From Agapanthus africanus (Eukaryota; Streptophyta; Magnoliopsida; Asparagales; Amaryllidaceae): a stretch of DNA of 64,000 bases. Below the pieces are notes generated by a model. It was not told the origin of the DNA, searched no databases, and saw only the letters and a list, made by a program, of their open reading frames with translations. The translations under genes and the position numbers were made by a program. Where the stretch lies: the NCBI GenBank assembly GCA_030015575.1, contig CM057337.1, positions 342,312,583-342,376,582 of the forward strand. The letters run 5' to 3'. Below, piece by piece: positions 37,130 to 50,084 of the stretch; the first letter of the stretch is position 1, and each line of letters opens with the position of its first letter.

Positions 37130-38370
37130 GCACCATGGCTGCACCTATTGGGTATTCACCTTTTGTGTATAGTTATTGCACTTGATATATGTTTTTTTTA
37201 TACACCATTGTGATGGTTTATGATTAGTGCATGTCAATTGCACTTATTATGGATTTCGTGCCTTGGCTGCACATGTTTATGATTTCGTGGATTTCATACG
37301 GTTGATTTGATTTTGTGCATGTGGTATGCACTCGATTTGGTTTTTGCTCTTGGTAGCTTATATGTTCTTGCAGTGCATTGATACGTGTTTTGTGCACGCA
37401 GTTGCACGCGTTTACGATTTTATACACCTGGTACACTCGGTGTTGATTTTATACGCATTTGAGTTATGTATTTGTATTTCGTACACTGGATGCACCGTAT
37501 TTGTATTTTGTGCACTGGATGTACTGTATTCGTATTTCGTGCACTGGATACACTGTATTTGTTTTTCGTTCACTGGATGCACTAGATTTGCACTTCGTGC
37601 ATTTGTTGCACTAGATTTTCATTTCGTGCAATTGTCGCACCAGATTTATATTTTTGTGTATTTGCTGCACCAGATTCATATTTCGTACATTAGTTGCACT
37701 ATATTTGCATTTCTTGCATTTGTTGCACCGGACGGGTATTCATGCATTAGTTGCACTAGATTTTCACTCCGTACCTTGGTTGCACCCGATTTATGTCTTT
37801 GAGCATTTGTGTTACCAGATTTGCGTTTTCATGCGTGTTGGCACTTGCCGTTTGTTTTTTTGCATGCTACTGCACTATATGCTTTTACGGACCCAACGCG
37901 CTTTGGTTTGATTTTTGCGCATATTAGGCGCTTGATTTTGGATTTCTTTGTGCGCATCAGATGTACTTGAGTGAGATTTTTACTTGTGCATGTCGGATGC
38001 CCTTGCTTTAGATTTTATTCGTGCATGTTTGATGCACTTGATTTAGATTTTATTCGTGCATGTTTGATGCACTTGATTTCGATTTCATTCGTGCATGACG
38101 GATGCACTTGATTTGGATTTTCGCTCATGTTGGGCGCATGATATGAGATGCGGTTTTGTGCACACCGGATGCACTCAATTGGGATTTTCATTCATGCATG
38201 TTAGTTGCACCGGATGCACTCTAGATGCACTTGATATTCTTGTCGTGCACACCCGTTGCACTGGACAAATGCTTTCGTGCACACCCGTTGCATTGAGTTT
38301 TGCTTTTGTGCATATTGTGGCATTTGTATTTAGGTTTGATTTCCGTGCGCACCAGACGCACATGATTATT
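37130..38370 (+). repeat. 29- to 35-bp tandem array built on GTGCA/TGCAC, element B
   Basis: In the first half CACTGGA or variants recur at exact 29-bp steps (37484, 37513, 37542, 37571, 37600). In the second half the unit is 35 bp ('cgtgcatgtttgatgcactt' repeated at about 38022 and 38057). Most units contain GTGCA and TGCAC a few bases apart, so each could fold. Because 29 is not a multiple of three, a read-through rotates frames; the 158-codon open stretch at 37326-37802 shows the same peptide idea in three frames and is not a protein repeat. Confidence 0.9.
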
Positions 38371-38445
38371 GGATACGCCTTTTGAGGCTGATTTTGCTTT
38401 CGAGCACTTGGTTTTCATGTTAAGCACTATATTGTGTAGTAGCCA

Positions 38446-39048
38446 TGTAGGGTTCCTAGGCACACTCATGAGGTTCTACAAGGCATCAACCATGCCAAAA
38501 TCAAATTTTTATGTGCCGAACAACCCTATGCAAGATCTTATACTAGAGGTAAGGCGAAACTAAAAGCAAGCAAACTACTTTGCTACTAAGTGAAAGGGAT
38601 TACAACCTTTGTAGATCCGGTCCTTCACTTCTAAAGCTCCGTGTTGACGTCCCTTCGCTGCGATCATCGGGATCCCGGACCCTAGCGATGGTTTCTTCGA
38701 AGAAATGGACGGGCTAGGTCGTTGACTTCGAGGCCGAAAATGATCTACGTCGGGAAGACTCAAACTCAAGCTATTCCTTCACTTGGTCAAAAACTTTGTG
38801 AAGAGAACACCCTATACTACATGGCAAGTCGTAGAGGATGAAGAAATAGGAAGTGAGCTCACTTTAGAATTGTTTTTCTCACACTTTTTCTCATGGCACC
38901 ATTAGAGCTAGCAAGCTTTTGATGAAGCTTGATGAAGAAGAAGAAGAAGAAAAGAATAAAGAATAATGAATCCAAATGAAACTTATCCTTTTAATTATGG
39001 CACCATGGTTGAGTTAAGCCCTCATGCTTAACTCATGTAGAGAATTAA
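38446..39048 (-). repeat. Element J left LTR, segment 1
   Basis: Matches 62855-63457 nearly base for base and the F LTRs at lower identity. It includes a GAA-repeat tract (38935-38952). It ends at ATTAA, the target duplication of solo LTR C. Confidence 0.93.
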
Positions 39049-41913
39049 TGTAACGTTTTGAAAATCGTTTCGGTGAAATTTCAGAAAATCGGTAAAATAA
39101 GGGGGTTTTCTGTAAAAAGTAAAAATACAAATATCTTTATTATAAAATTAAATATACATATTCTATCTATGAAATTGCTAGTATTTGGTGTTTATTGAGC
39201 CACTGGTGAATTTTCAAATTTTCTGAAAATTTTCCGAAATTAATTATTTTAATATTATTTTAAGCCGTCAGTAATACATTTAATTAGGGAAAATTACAAA
39301 TTAGAATGAGTTGAAACAATTTTTGTGAATCATAACACATTAAATAAAATTTTAACATGTTGTTTTTGAAACAAAATGAAACTGCAAAACGGTGTTAGAA
39401 TTATTGAAGAAAAAAGGCTTTTTTTGGTGAGATTAATGTAAATAGATATTGGGGTATAACATTTATCATTTATTTTCTCACCCACACTCACCCACACCCT
39501 CTCTCCTCCCCACCTTATGGCTGGCCGAAATTTGTAGGAAGACCCCCCCCCCCCCCAAAGTTTGCCCCAATTCAAGTTTAAAAGAAAAGAAAACAATGAA
39601 TTTAAAGAATAAAAGATTATATAAGTATGTGCTTTGACCTTGGGTTGACTTCATATCATTTTCCCCACTTGACTCTCTCTCCTCTCTCCCTCTCACTGCT
39701 GGAAATTTCAGCAGCCCTCTCTCAAAAAAAATCCCACCCAATTTGCATCAAAAATCCACAAAAATGCTTCAAAATCCAAACAATTTCAAAGCTAATTCCA
39801 AATCCAACTCCTACCCATTTTTCCTTAGCCTCTCAAGCATGGTTTTTGGTGAAAAGTTTTCAAATTGGAGGTCAAGATTTTCATGCTAGATCTCAAATCT
39901 TGTGAGGTAAAAATCTTGAGCTTTTTGTTAATTGTTGGTTATTGCTTTAATCTAACTTAATTAGGATATGAATTGTGGTTCTAAGTGAAAGTTTTGAAAT
40001 TCAAGAGAAGAATTTGAATGAAAGTTAGGGTTTTGTGAAATTGGTGTATGGTTGTGTGATGTATTTAGGCTCTTATGACATGTTAAAACAAGATTAGTAG
40101 CTAGTTGTTAATGGTTAGTTTAAAAATTGTGTTAATTATGCTAAATTGCTAACTAGGTTTTTGAAATTGGTTAAATAATTGGGATTAAAAATGTGATTAG
40201 GTTTTTCATGACTTCATTAACATTATAAAGTGTAGTTTAACACTTTAGTTCATGGAAATCCAACCTAAATTGTTGTTTGTGCATTTTTGCTATAAAATTG
40301 TTAAAATTTGGGTATATTGTAAACTAGAATTTTGGGGTTAATGAAATTTATTGGGATTAAATTATGGAAATTGTTTTTATGACTTATTTAAGATATTTAA
40401 TAAGTATTATGGCCGCTAGATTTGTTTAAACGTCGAGTTTTGTACTAAAACGGGTAACTTTTGCTTGCTAGATTTTCAGAAAAAATGGCTTTTAAGGTGA
40501 ATTTGGGGTTTTGTGAATTTTAACCTATTTTATATTATAGTTAGTATTCGTGGATGCGCAAATGAGTGTGTTTGGGTTTTCTCGATGGTTTGATGTTTGT
40601 ACATCGACATCGTGGGTTGGTTTGACTATTCTTGCATGCGTAGGCGATAGGTTTTGACCTATGCGTGATACGCGTGCCGGTTTGATTTTCGTATGCCGTT
40701 TCGATTTCGAATTTGGTTTTAATGCGATACAGTGCGTTAAGATATGTAGGTACCCCATGTGGACTTCAAGACGACAAGCAAGCGCGTTGCGACGTCGGCA
40801 CCGGTGAGCGAGAACCAAGTGAGTAGATTTATATCTACGGGGAGAAGTCGGGTGGATGGCGTATAGCACCCCCGCAGTTCGTGGTGATGTATACGAATAC
40901 GTATACACACATATATTTTGATTATATATTTTATGTTGATATGAGACTTGATGGTAAAGGTAGATTCTAGGTGTTCATGGATTAGTTTAGTGTTAGTTGC
41001 GAAACCCTAGAGTAGTCCTTACACCCACACACGCGCACACACACATGCATACATCTATGTTATTACCTGTGCGTATATGGGGAGATGTGTTTATGTGTTC
41101 ACCTGGGTATGGGACTAAGTGTTCACATACTGGTTTTGCGGATGATACTTAGGATTGAGATGAGATTTGAGTTGAGGCCGTGAGATCGGTGATATGGCAG
41201 GATTCGTACTTGAGATACGTCCTGATGTTATAGTGGATCTTTGGATGACGATGCCATATGAATAGTGATTTTAGTAGTGTACTAGACGTAGGTCAGTACC
41301 CCAGATGATGATCTTGATAAAGAGGATACCAGATGAACACTGTGTTGAGTATGATATTGACCCGTACCCAATTTGGGGATGCCGTACGACGGATTTACGT
41401 ACGAGCTATAAATTAATGATTGATCCGCACTCTTGACTTGGGATGTCTGATTTTAGATATGGTATCGGATATGATATTATTGAGGCGGGATCACCGACTA
41501 ATATATATACAGGTATGTATATGTATCGACTCAGATGTTAGGCGGTTTCCTTACCTGTAGTTCAGCTTGTTAGTTCAGCCGTATAGTTTAGTGTAGTTGT
41601 TAGACTAGATTAGACTCCTACCTATTTCAAAACTAACGAATCGTGGGTATTTTAAAAGACAGGTCAAGGGATTCTATGGATATTTCAAAAGTCGTATCTT
41701 TTCTTAAAAACACCGTGCCCTTATTTTCAAAACACCGCGATTCGTGTTATTTCAAAAGGCACTATTGTAGGACTTATATAAGGGTAATGCAGATTAGTTA
41801 TCGCTGTGTCTAGTATTCAGCTCCCGCACATTATTGCTGTTGCTCCGCATCGCATACTTACATTGTTATTTCATATTGCATTGTTGATATTATGCTGTTA
41901 GGACACCAGCACC

Positions 41914-41979
41914 ATTACCGATGATGCGTATGTACCACGTACACTTACTTGCCGGCTCACACAGATCTTCATCGGTAAT
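41914..41979 (+). other. Conserved LTR hairpin, element C version
   Basis: Arms ATTACCGATGA (41914-41924) and TCATCGGTAAT (41969-41979), perfect over 11 bp. The loop contains GCCGGCTCACAC. Confidence 0.88.
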
Positions 41980-42936
41980 TGCCATGTCACGTACACCTTA
42001 GGAAATATTATTGCTTAATTTAGCTTGATAGCTAGTAGTTGACATGATATTAGTGTACTTACCTTATATGCCAGCTTAGATATTGTAGTTATTACTTGTC
42101 ACTTCATGCATACTGTTATTCATTGTTATGCCGTATTCATAGATTCTCATGCATATATTCATGGTTTTACATGCTATTGATGATTTGGATTCGGATTTCC
42201 ATGAGATTTTCTGGATTTGGGGGAAAACCGCAAAACTTGTATAAGCTTCTTTCCTCTCTTTTAAATAAAAAGTGCGGTTTTCCCATGATGTATGAGTCGT
42301 CCACCGTGAGTTTGCTGATGGATTTCGAGACCCGATTCGAGGAGATGGATGAACCGTTTCAGGTACATGGTGGGCCCGGTGCGGTACCCCGGGGCAAGAA
42401 GATCGTGTTGTTAACGTTGAGCCTGTGCAGGGGAGCACGACCGACCGGTGATATTACCCGACGCGTCGGATATCCGGAGGATACCGTCGTGGTCATGAGA
42501 TGGATGGTAGGGGCCGGCTTGGACTGACGGCGTCCTAGTCATTGTGATTGAGACATTAAGATTTCGAGATATTGAGGTACAGAGACTGTGATACAGAGAT
42601 ATCGAGATATTGGGATTACGTTTTGTGCCGATGCTAGGCACTGTTTATGCTGATTTCATTATGATACCTCATTTTTAAAATACAGAAATCTCACTGATTT
42701 ATGAAAGCAGTTTTCTTCAGTACATGCATTCTGTTTCATGCATTCATACATCATCATATGATACATTGCTACCTGAGGCACTGACACGGACACATGGGAT
42801 TACACTTGGGTTAGAAATTTGCCCTAACCATGGTTATGGGTTGCTGGTTATATATTTGAGGATTATATATTATGATCGTATGACCTAGGATTGCGTCATA
42901 CATGCGATTTTTATTCGTAGATGTTTTTCTATTCAC

Positions 42937-42949
42937 GAGTTGGCAACTC
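42937..42949 (+). promoter_or_regulatory. Invariant palindrome GAGTTGGCAACTC in LTR C
   Basis: Followed by CAGTTTCTTGCAG|GTTTGCC, a good match to a plant 3' splice site. The function is unknown. Confidence 0.7.
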
Positions 42950-43595
42950 ACCCCCGTTGTGCCCCAGTTTCTTGCAGGTTTGCCGTACAGGTTTCATTAC
43001 GGCTTTGCGGGTACAGTTTCATTCGGGTGACTTGTTAGTAGGTGGGTTTATTGGTATCATACCCATCATATTACCTTGTATAATATTATTCAGTTGTATC
43101 TAGTAAATTCCATCAACCAAACATGTATTTATTTTGAGATAGAGACCAGTGATGTTATTCTTTCGACCTTAGAGTCGCGCGTTATATTTCTGTGGATTTC
43201 TTGTGGTTTTGAGTTTCCTTTTGAGTTTTGATCCTCGCCCTTGGCGTTGTATATTACATTACTTGTGTGGTTGTGACCGTCGATTGACGAAGAGCTAGCT
43301 CCCGCTTGAGGATGCCTTTTATTGATTTCGTATACTATTCATGTTGTATCCCGTTTGGGGGCCAGTATTTACAAAGGAGACTCTGCCGAAATTTTCAAGA
43401 AATATTTGATGTTTTAAAAAAAACGCATAATTCGGCTTATGCTAATAAAACTACTTGATTTAAATTGGTTTTTCCTTCACTCTACTACTTTTCTTGGTTT
43501 GAATTTCTGGGTTTTCGGCTTACTTAGATTACGTACGCCTCGAGACGTTTCGTAGTTTAAGTGCCGTTCATGTTCCGTACTTTCGGGACGTGACA

Positions 43596-43815
43596 ATTAA
43601 CCAAAGTATTAGGTTAAGGGTTGGGTTAACTAATATCCTAAGAAAATGACAAAGGAGTTGACTTTGTCAATGTTTCTTCAAGCTTCATGAAGCTTGATAA
43701 CTTTGACCAAAGTCTCATCTCTTTTGTTATTTGTTAGGAAATTAGTAAACCCTAATTTAACCTTGATTTGGTTTAAGTCTCATATACACATCTTGTATGT
43801 ATCATCAAACATGAT
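43596..43815 (-). repeat. Element J left LTR, segment 2
   Basis: A 220-bp piece of J's LTR between the C and E insertions, matching about 63458-63672. It ends in ATGAT (43811-43815), the target duplication of E. E entered the 3' arm of the ATGTATCAT/ATGATACAA inverted repeat. Confidence 0.93.
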
Positions 43816-46678
43816 TGTAGCGTTTTGAAAATCGTTTCGGTGAAATTTCGAAAAATCGGTAAAATAAAGGGGTTTTCTGTAAAAAGTCAAAATACAAATA
43901 TCTTATTATAAAAATTAAATATACATATTCTAGTTATGTAATTGCTATTATTTGGTGTTTATTGAGCCGCTGGTGAAATTTCAAATTTTCTGAAAAAATT
44001 ATTATTTTATTATTATTTTAAGCCGTCCCTAATACATTTAATTAGGGAAAATTACAAATTGGAATGAGTTGAAACAAATTTTGTGCATCATAAAACTTTA
44101 AATAAAAATTTATCATGTGGTTTTTGGAACGAAATCATTTGCCAAAACGGTTTAGAAATTATTAAAGAAAAAAGGCTTTTTTTTAGCGTAAATGGATGTT
44201 TGGGGTATTGTATTTATCATTTTTCATCACCCCACACACCCCCACTTACTTCTCCCCTTAGCTAAATTCAGCAGCCCCCATTTTTTTCCCCACTTGAATT
44301 TCAAAGGAAAAGAAATGAAAGAAAAGAAAAGAAAATGGATAAATTAGTTAGACTTTTGACCTTGAATTGACTTTGACTTTCTCTCCATTTTTCTCCACCT
44401 CCCTCTCTCTCCTCCCCCACTCATTTTCTGGCCAAAATCTGAACCCCAACAGCCCTTCATTCTTCATCTCCTCCTCTTTAAAAAAGTTCTTCAAAAATGC
44501 TTGAAAAATCCACAAAAAATCAAGCAAAAATCCAAATCAAAATCCACCTCCTACCCATTTTCCCTCATCTCCTTTAGCATGGATCTTGGTGAAAGGATTT
44601 CAAAATGGAGGTCTAGAATTCAAGTTTGATCATGGTTTGTGAGGTATAACTTTTGACCCATTATTCATTTTTTTTTGATTTAAATTCCTTAATGAAGCTA
44701 ATTAGGTGTTAAATTGTGGGTTTAATTGAATGTTTGGAAATTCAATTGGGAATTTTGAATTGAAGCTAGGGTTTGAATTAAATTAGGTTCATTATCATTA
44801 GCTTATGATTGTAATGAGGGGATTAACATGTAATTGAATGCAAAATCTAATTTGGTTACTAGTTGCTAATTTGTTAGTTTAAAAATGGTGATAATTATGC
44901 TAAATTGCTAACTAGGTTTTAGAAATTAAATAAAAACGTGGGATTAAAATCTAGTTAGGATTTTTAGCACATCATTAAGGTTTCCATGAGTGGTTTAACC
45001 ATTTAATATACGCAAAACCAAGTTTAATTGTAAAATTGTGAATTTTACAATAAAAAGTGTTAAAATTGATATTTTTGCAATCTAGGATTTTGGAAATTAT
45101 GCAAATTTATGTGATTAAATTATGGAAATGGTTTTTATGACTTATTTAAGTTATTTAATAAGTATTATGGCCGCTAGAATTGTTTAAACATCGAGTTTTG
45201 CACTAAAACGGGTAATTTTGCTTGCTAGTTTTTCGGAAAAACGGCTTTTAAAGTGAATTTGGGGTTTTTGTGAGTTTTAACCTAGTTTATATTAAAATTA
45301 GTGTGCGGGAATGTGCAAATGAGTGTGATTGGATTTTTCTCGATGGTTTGACGTTTGTACATCGACATCGAGGGTTGGTTTGACTATTCTTGCATGCGTA
45401 GGCGATAGGTTTGGACCTATGCGTGATACGCGTGCCGATTTGATTTTCGTATGCCGTTTCGATTTCGAATTTAGTTTTAATGCGATATGGTACGTTATGA
45501 TATGAAGGTACCCCCATGTAGACTTCGAGACGACAAGCAAGCGCGTGGCGACGTCGGCACCGGCTAGCGAGGACCAGGTGAGTAGATTTATATCTACGGG
45601 GAGAAGTCGGGTGGATGGCGTATAGCACCCCCGCAGTCCGTGGTGGTGTATACGGATGCGTATACACACCAACAATTATTATATGTTATTTGGGATTAAT
45701 AACGATGCTTAGGATGGATATTGGTGTGTTGGATTACTTTAGTGTTGCGAACCCTAGGGTAGTGTTAAACACACACATACACACATACATACTTGCATAC
45801 ATTCCTATTGATATGTGCTCATGGGATTCTTTATAGTTATGTGTTCACATGGGTATGGGACTATGTGTTCACATACGGATTGAGGATGATACTTGGGATT
45901 GAGCTGAGTCGATGAGATTTGATTTGAGGCCGTGAGATCGGTGATATAGCAGGGTTCGTATCTTAGATACGACATGACGTTGTAGCGGGTCCTTGACGTA
46001 GTGTTTCACACACGTCCATGCATACGTAGGCGGTATCAGTATGGTACTAGACGTAGATCAGTACCCCGATCATGATATTTGATAAAGAGGATACCGGGTG
46101 AATAGTATGATGAATGTGATATTGAACCGTACCCAGATTGGGATGCCGTACGACGGATTTACGTACGAGCTATATTGATGATTGATCCGCACTCTTGACT
46201 TGGGATGCCTGATTATAGATATGGTATCGGATATGATATTATTGAGGCGGGATCACCGACTATACATATACAGGTATGTATATGTATCGACTCAGATGAT
46301 AGGCGGTTTCTTTACCTGTAGTTCAGCTTGTTAGTTCAGCCGTATAGTTTAGTGTAGTTGTTAGATTAGATTAGACTTCTTACCTATTTCAAAAACTAAC
46401 GAATCGTAGGCATTTTTAAAGACAGCTCAAGGGAATCTACGGATATTTCAAAAACGACGTATCTTTTCATAAAAACACTGTAGCCCCTATTTTCAAAACC
46501 CCATGATTCGTGTTATTTCAAAAGGCACCATTTGTAGGACTTATATTAGATTATTGCAGATTAGTTATCGTTGTGTCTAGTATTCAGCTCCCGCACATTA
46601 TTGTTGTTCGCTCTGCCTCGCATATTTATTTTGCTGCATATTCCATTATTGATATCATGTTGTTAGGACACCAACACC

Positions 46679-46744
46679 ATTACCGATGATGCGTATGTAC
46701 CACGTACACCTACTTGCCGGCTCACACACATCTTCATCGGTAAT
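46679..46744 (+). other. Conserved LTR hairpin, element E 5' LTR
   Basis: Arms ATTACCGATGA (46679-46689) and TCATCGGTAAT (46734-46744). The 3' LTR copy is at 53917-53927 and 53972-53982. Confidence 0.88.
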
Positions 46745-47647
46745 TGCCATGTCACGTACACTTTAGAGAATATAATTGCTTGACTTAGATTGTTAGCTAG
46801 TAGTGTTGACATGATATTAGTGTACTTCCCTTATATGTCATATTAGACATTGTAGTTATTACCTACCACTTCATGCATACTGTTATTCAGTTGTTCATGC
46901 CTAGTTCATTATCATTAACATATGCACTTGTGATGATTTCTTGAGATTTATGATATTTCTGGATTTCGGGGAAAGCCGCAAAATTTACAACTTATGATCT
47001 TTTAAAATATAAAATGTTACGGTTTTCTAGTGATGTAAAGTGTCGTCCACCATGAGTTTTCTTTGGTTTTGGAGATCCGTGTCGAGGAGTGGAGGAACCG
47101 TCACGGGTACATGGTGGGCCCGGTATGGTACCCCGGGGCAAGAGGAATGTGGTGTTGACGTTGAGCCTGGCTGGGGAGCACTACCTACCGGTGATATTAC
47201 CCGACACGTCGGATATCCGGAGGATACCGTCGTAGTCTTGAGATGGATGGTAGGGGCCGGTCTGGACTGACGGCGCCCTAGATATTGAGATTGAGACATT
47301 GATATTTCGAGACATTGAGATTTATGTTTTGTGTCGATGCTAGACACTGTTGATACTGATTTCATTTATGATACCTCAGTTTAAAAATACAAAGGAAATC
47401 TCACTAATTTATGAAAACAGTTCTTCATTTACATGTATTCTGTTTTCATGCATTCATACCTCATTCATATGATATATTGCTACCTGAGGCACTGACACGG
47501 GCACATGAGATTACACTCGGGTTAGATATTTACCCTAGCCTTGTTATAGGCTACGTGTTATTCCTATATTTGAGGACATATTATGATCATTGACCTAGGA
47601 TTGCGTTATTTATGCGATTTCTGTGCGTAGATGTTTTTTCTATTCAC

Positions 47648-47660
47648 GAGTTGGCAACTC
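47648..47660 (+). promoter_or_regulatory. Invariant palindrome GAGTTGGCAACTC, E 5' LTR (3' LTR copy at 54886-54898)
   Basis: Identical in both LTRs and in C, I and B. It lies about 35 bp before TTTCTTGCAG|GTT. Confidence 0.7.
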
Positions 47661-48302
47661 ACACCCGTTGTGCCCCAGTTTCTTGCAGGTTTTGCAGTAC
47701 AGGTTTCATTACGGCTTTGCGGGCTCAGTTTCATTCGGGTGACTTGCTAGTAGGTGGGTTTTTCTTGTATCGTACCCATCATATTACCTTGTATAATATT
47801 ATTCAGTTGTATCTAGTAAATTCCATCAACCAAACATGTATTTATTGAGATAGAGACCAGTGTTGTTTATTCTTTCGACCTTAGAGTCGCTCGTTATATA
47901 TTTGGTGGTTTTGAGTTTCCTTTTGAGTTTTGATCCTCGCCGTTGGCGTTGTATATTATATTGCTTGTGTGGTTGTGACCGTCGATTGACGAATAGCTAA
48001 CTCCCGCTTGGGGATGCCTTTTTCTTGATTTCGTATACTATTCATGTTGTATCCCGTTTGGGGGCCAGTATTTACAAAGGAGACTCTGCCGAAATTTTTA
48101 GTAAATTTTTGATGTTTTTAAAAACCGCATAATTCGGCTTATGCTATTGAAACTACTTGCTTTAAGTTGGTTTTTCCTGCACTCTACTACTGTTTTTTTG
48201 GTTTGGATTTCTGGGTTTTCGGTTTACTTAGATTACGTACGCCTCGAGACGTTCGTAGTTTAAGTGCCGGTCATGTTCCATACTTTCGGATCGTGACAAA
48301 GT

Positions 48303-48314
48303 TGGTATCAGAGC
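48303..48314 (+). other. Primer binding site of element E
   Basis: TGGTATCAGAGC, four bases after the LTR end, initiator-Met tRNA type. Confidence 0.95.
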
Positions 48315-50080
48315 GTTAGGTTTTACCTTCGGAGCGTAGGATGACCCTTGGTTGATGGAATAGGTGACTAAAGTAGAGTGACGTACCGTTGGTATGTTCC
48401 GCGGCATATTTACGACACGCCACTCCACTTATGAAGCCTTAGGATGTACATTTCCTTGTTCAGTATTATATTCCTTCCTGATCTAGCCTCGTCGGTACCA
48501 GTTTGGTTTTGCTGCTACGGTTACAGGCAGGGAGAGCTACGGCTAGAGTTGCGGTCAGCACAAGCTCATCACGAACGAGGACTGACCAGGGCGAAATTCC
48601 GGCGACACGCGATTGCAGAGATGTGTCTTTTTACTGTGTTTCCGCGCCACGAGCGTTTGGCGGATCGCCTTTATGAGGTTACTCGGATGTGCTGATCGAC
48701 ACTAGAGGATTGAGCCACTGACAGAGGCCAGCCAGATTTTGATGACCGTTGGTGTGTTGTTTACTCCTGATGATTGAGGCACTGTTCAGCGTGCAGACGA
48801 GCGAGCCAGTTATTGCTGCGAACGACGAGATATTTCCCAGATGCTAGAATTAATGCAGGACGAGTTGTACTAAGAGATGATAGGAGGTCGCTAGTCATCA
48901 AGGATGAATGACTAGGACATGTGGATCGTTCGCCTACCCCGATGCGAGGTCATCAGATAGATTGATTCCAGCTAGAGACGACTTCACGCGGAGACGTTGG
49001 GAGTCGACAGAGACGATCGAATGTCAGAAACCTATTATTCCAAGTTTAAAGTAGTCGGAAAGATATGCAGGCAATTCTATGGTCTCTCTAGAAGAATGAA
49101 ACCCTAACTCGACTTAATGACCGTGTGAAAGCCTTTGAACCTTCGGGTTTGCGGCAGTTCTACGGCGCCATTAGTGAGGCTTGGGTTTGCCCTTCTACGG
49201 CTGGACCACCGATGCTGTGGTATGTACTCGATACTATTAAACTGTGCCCAAGAGGTTGAGCTCTTGGGGGATTATGAGGTTTTGACGACTCGATCGGATG
49301 ACTCGACTTAATTCGGATGCTAGGTGGTGAGATGCATTCTTGGGAGACTCCAGATACGAGGATAGTCGTTGGAACTCAGTCCATGCAGCCGCGACGAGAC
49401 GAGTCCAAAGCAGACGACATTAGAGAAAAGTGAAGTAAGAGGTTCGTACCAGATCTAGATGAGATGACGTTCCACTCCGCCGACATCAGAGATGCGATGC
49501 GCATGCCGAGGCAGAGTACTGGATATACCTTCCAGAAGGAGTCGCGATGGGTATGCAGCCGTTACAGAGCAAGATGCAGATATAGGAAAGGACAATGACT
49601 TCCGGACAGTTGGCAGAGACGAGACATGGAAGAGACCGTGAGCAGGATTCCTTCCAGGACACTGCTGCAATGATACTTGCACCCAGGATCAGATGTGTCA
49701 CGTACATTCAGAGAGCCAGAGGCCGACGCCAGTGATATGCTGTCTTACGAGTGGTCTCGATGATTGACCAAGAGATGACCAGAGAAGTGCCAGAACGGAA
49801 TCGTCCCCGTTAGCACAGCTGACAGGGCCGATGAGCCGATGGACCGAAAGATTGGTAATTCACAGTGAAGACCTTGACCCAGGAGTGGTCATGATTACGC
49901 ACACCAGCAGGACAGAGTTCATGATCATCGACGAGACGTCCCACTAGTGACCGCGACAGTTGGCCGAGATTCTTAGAGAATGCACTTGAGCGGTACTGTT
50001 CCGCCATTATTGATTACGATGTTTTGGGTGATTTATTCGTATGATTTGATTTTGATGATTGAGGATTTACGATCTTTGCA
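48315..50080 (+). pseudogene. Element E interior: degenerate coding-like remnants, no pol
   Basis: Short broken frames only. The conserved module at 49025-49270 reads NETLTRLNDRVKAFEPSGL, then RQFYGAISEAWVCPSTAGP before a stop. The stretch at about 49600-49860 matches B at 36670-36900. The element is recent by LTR divergence yet its interior is full of stops, so these frames were probably already dead when it inserted and transposition used proteins from elsewhere. Confidence 0.6.
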
Positions 50081-50084
50081 CAGT

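Larger units (their letters stand above)
31266..38445 (+). mobile_element. Element B: gypsy-like LARD-type element, partial, base layer of the nest
   Basis: The visible part is an LTR that lacks its first ~1 kb (31266-34903), a primer site, and an interior running to the insertion point of copia J at 38445. The missing LTR start should lie left of the window beyond element A, and the rest of the interior right of it beyond J. The interior has no pol. Same family as A. A, J and the elements nested in them are all younger than B. Confidence 0.85.
39049..43595 (+). mobile_element. Element C: solo gypsy-like LTR, TSD ATTAA
   Basis: A single 4547-bp LTR from TGTAACG to GTGACA with ATTAA at 39044-39048 and 43596-43600. 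J's LTR continues across it exactly as in the copy at 63450. It resembles E's LTRs throughout but is a diverged member. It contains a CT-rich 5' part, 14 consecutive C (39543-39556), TGAGGTAAAA near 39903, the conserved hairpin (41914-41979), the GC-rich block (42364-42460), the palindrome (42937-42949) and paired small hairpins near 43245-43290. A 143-codon open frame (42096-42527) spans conserved non-coding blocks and is not conserved as a frame. Confidence 0.94.
43816..48298 (+). repeat. Element E 5' LTR
   Basis: Starts TGTAGCG and ends GTGACA. Landmarks are the CT-rich region (44220-44470), GAG|GTATAA donor-like site (about 44640), CGTACG pair (46147-46170), conserved hairpin (46679-46744), GC-rich block (47107-47205), palindrome (47648-47660), CAG|GTT acceptor-like site (about 47690) and small hairpins (47938-47948, 47980-47991). 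Each landmark recurs in the 3' LTR. Confidence 0.95.

Noticed and set aside
37326-37802. 158-codon open frame in the tandem array
   Set aside because: The 29-bp unit has few stops in any frame, so long frames arise by chance; the repeated peptide appears in all three frames.
42096-42527. 143-codon open frame in solo LTR C and a similar frame in LTR I (16633-16824)
   Set aside because: Only the VHGGPGxVPRGKK stretch is shared and it coincides with a DNA-level conserved block; frames before and after do not match.
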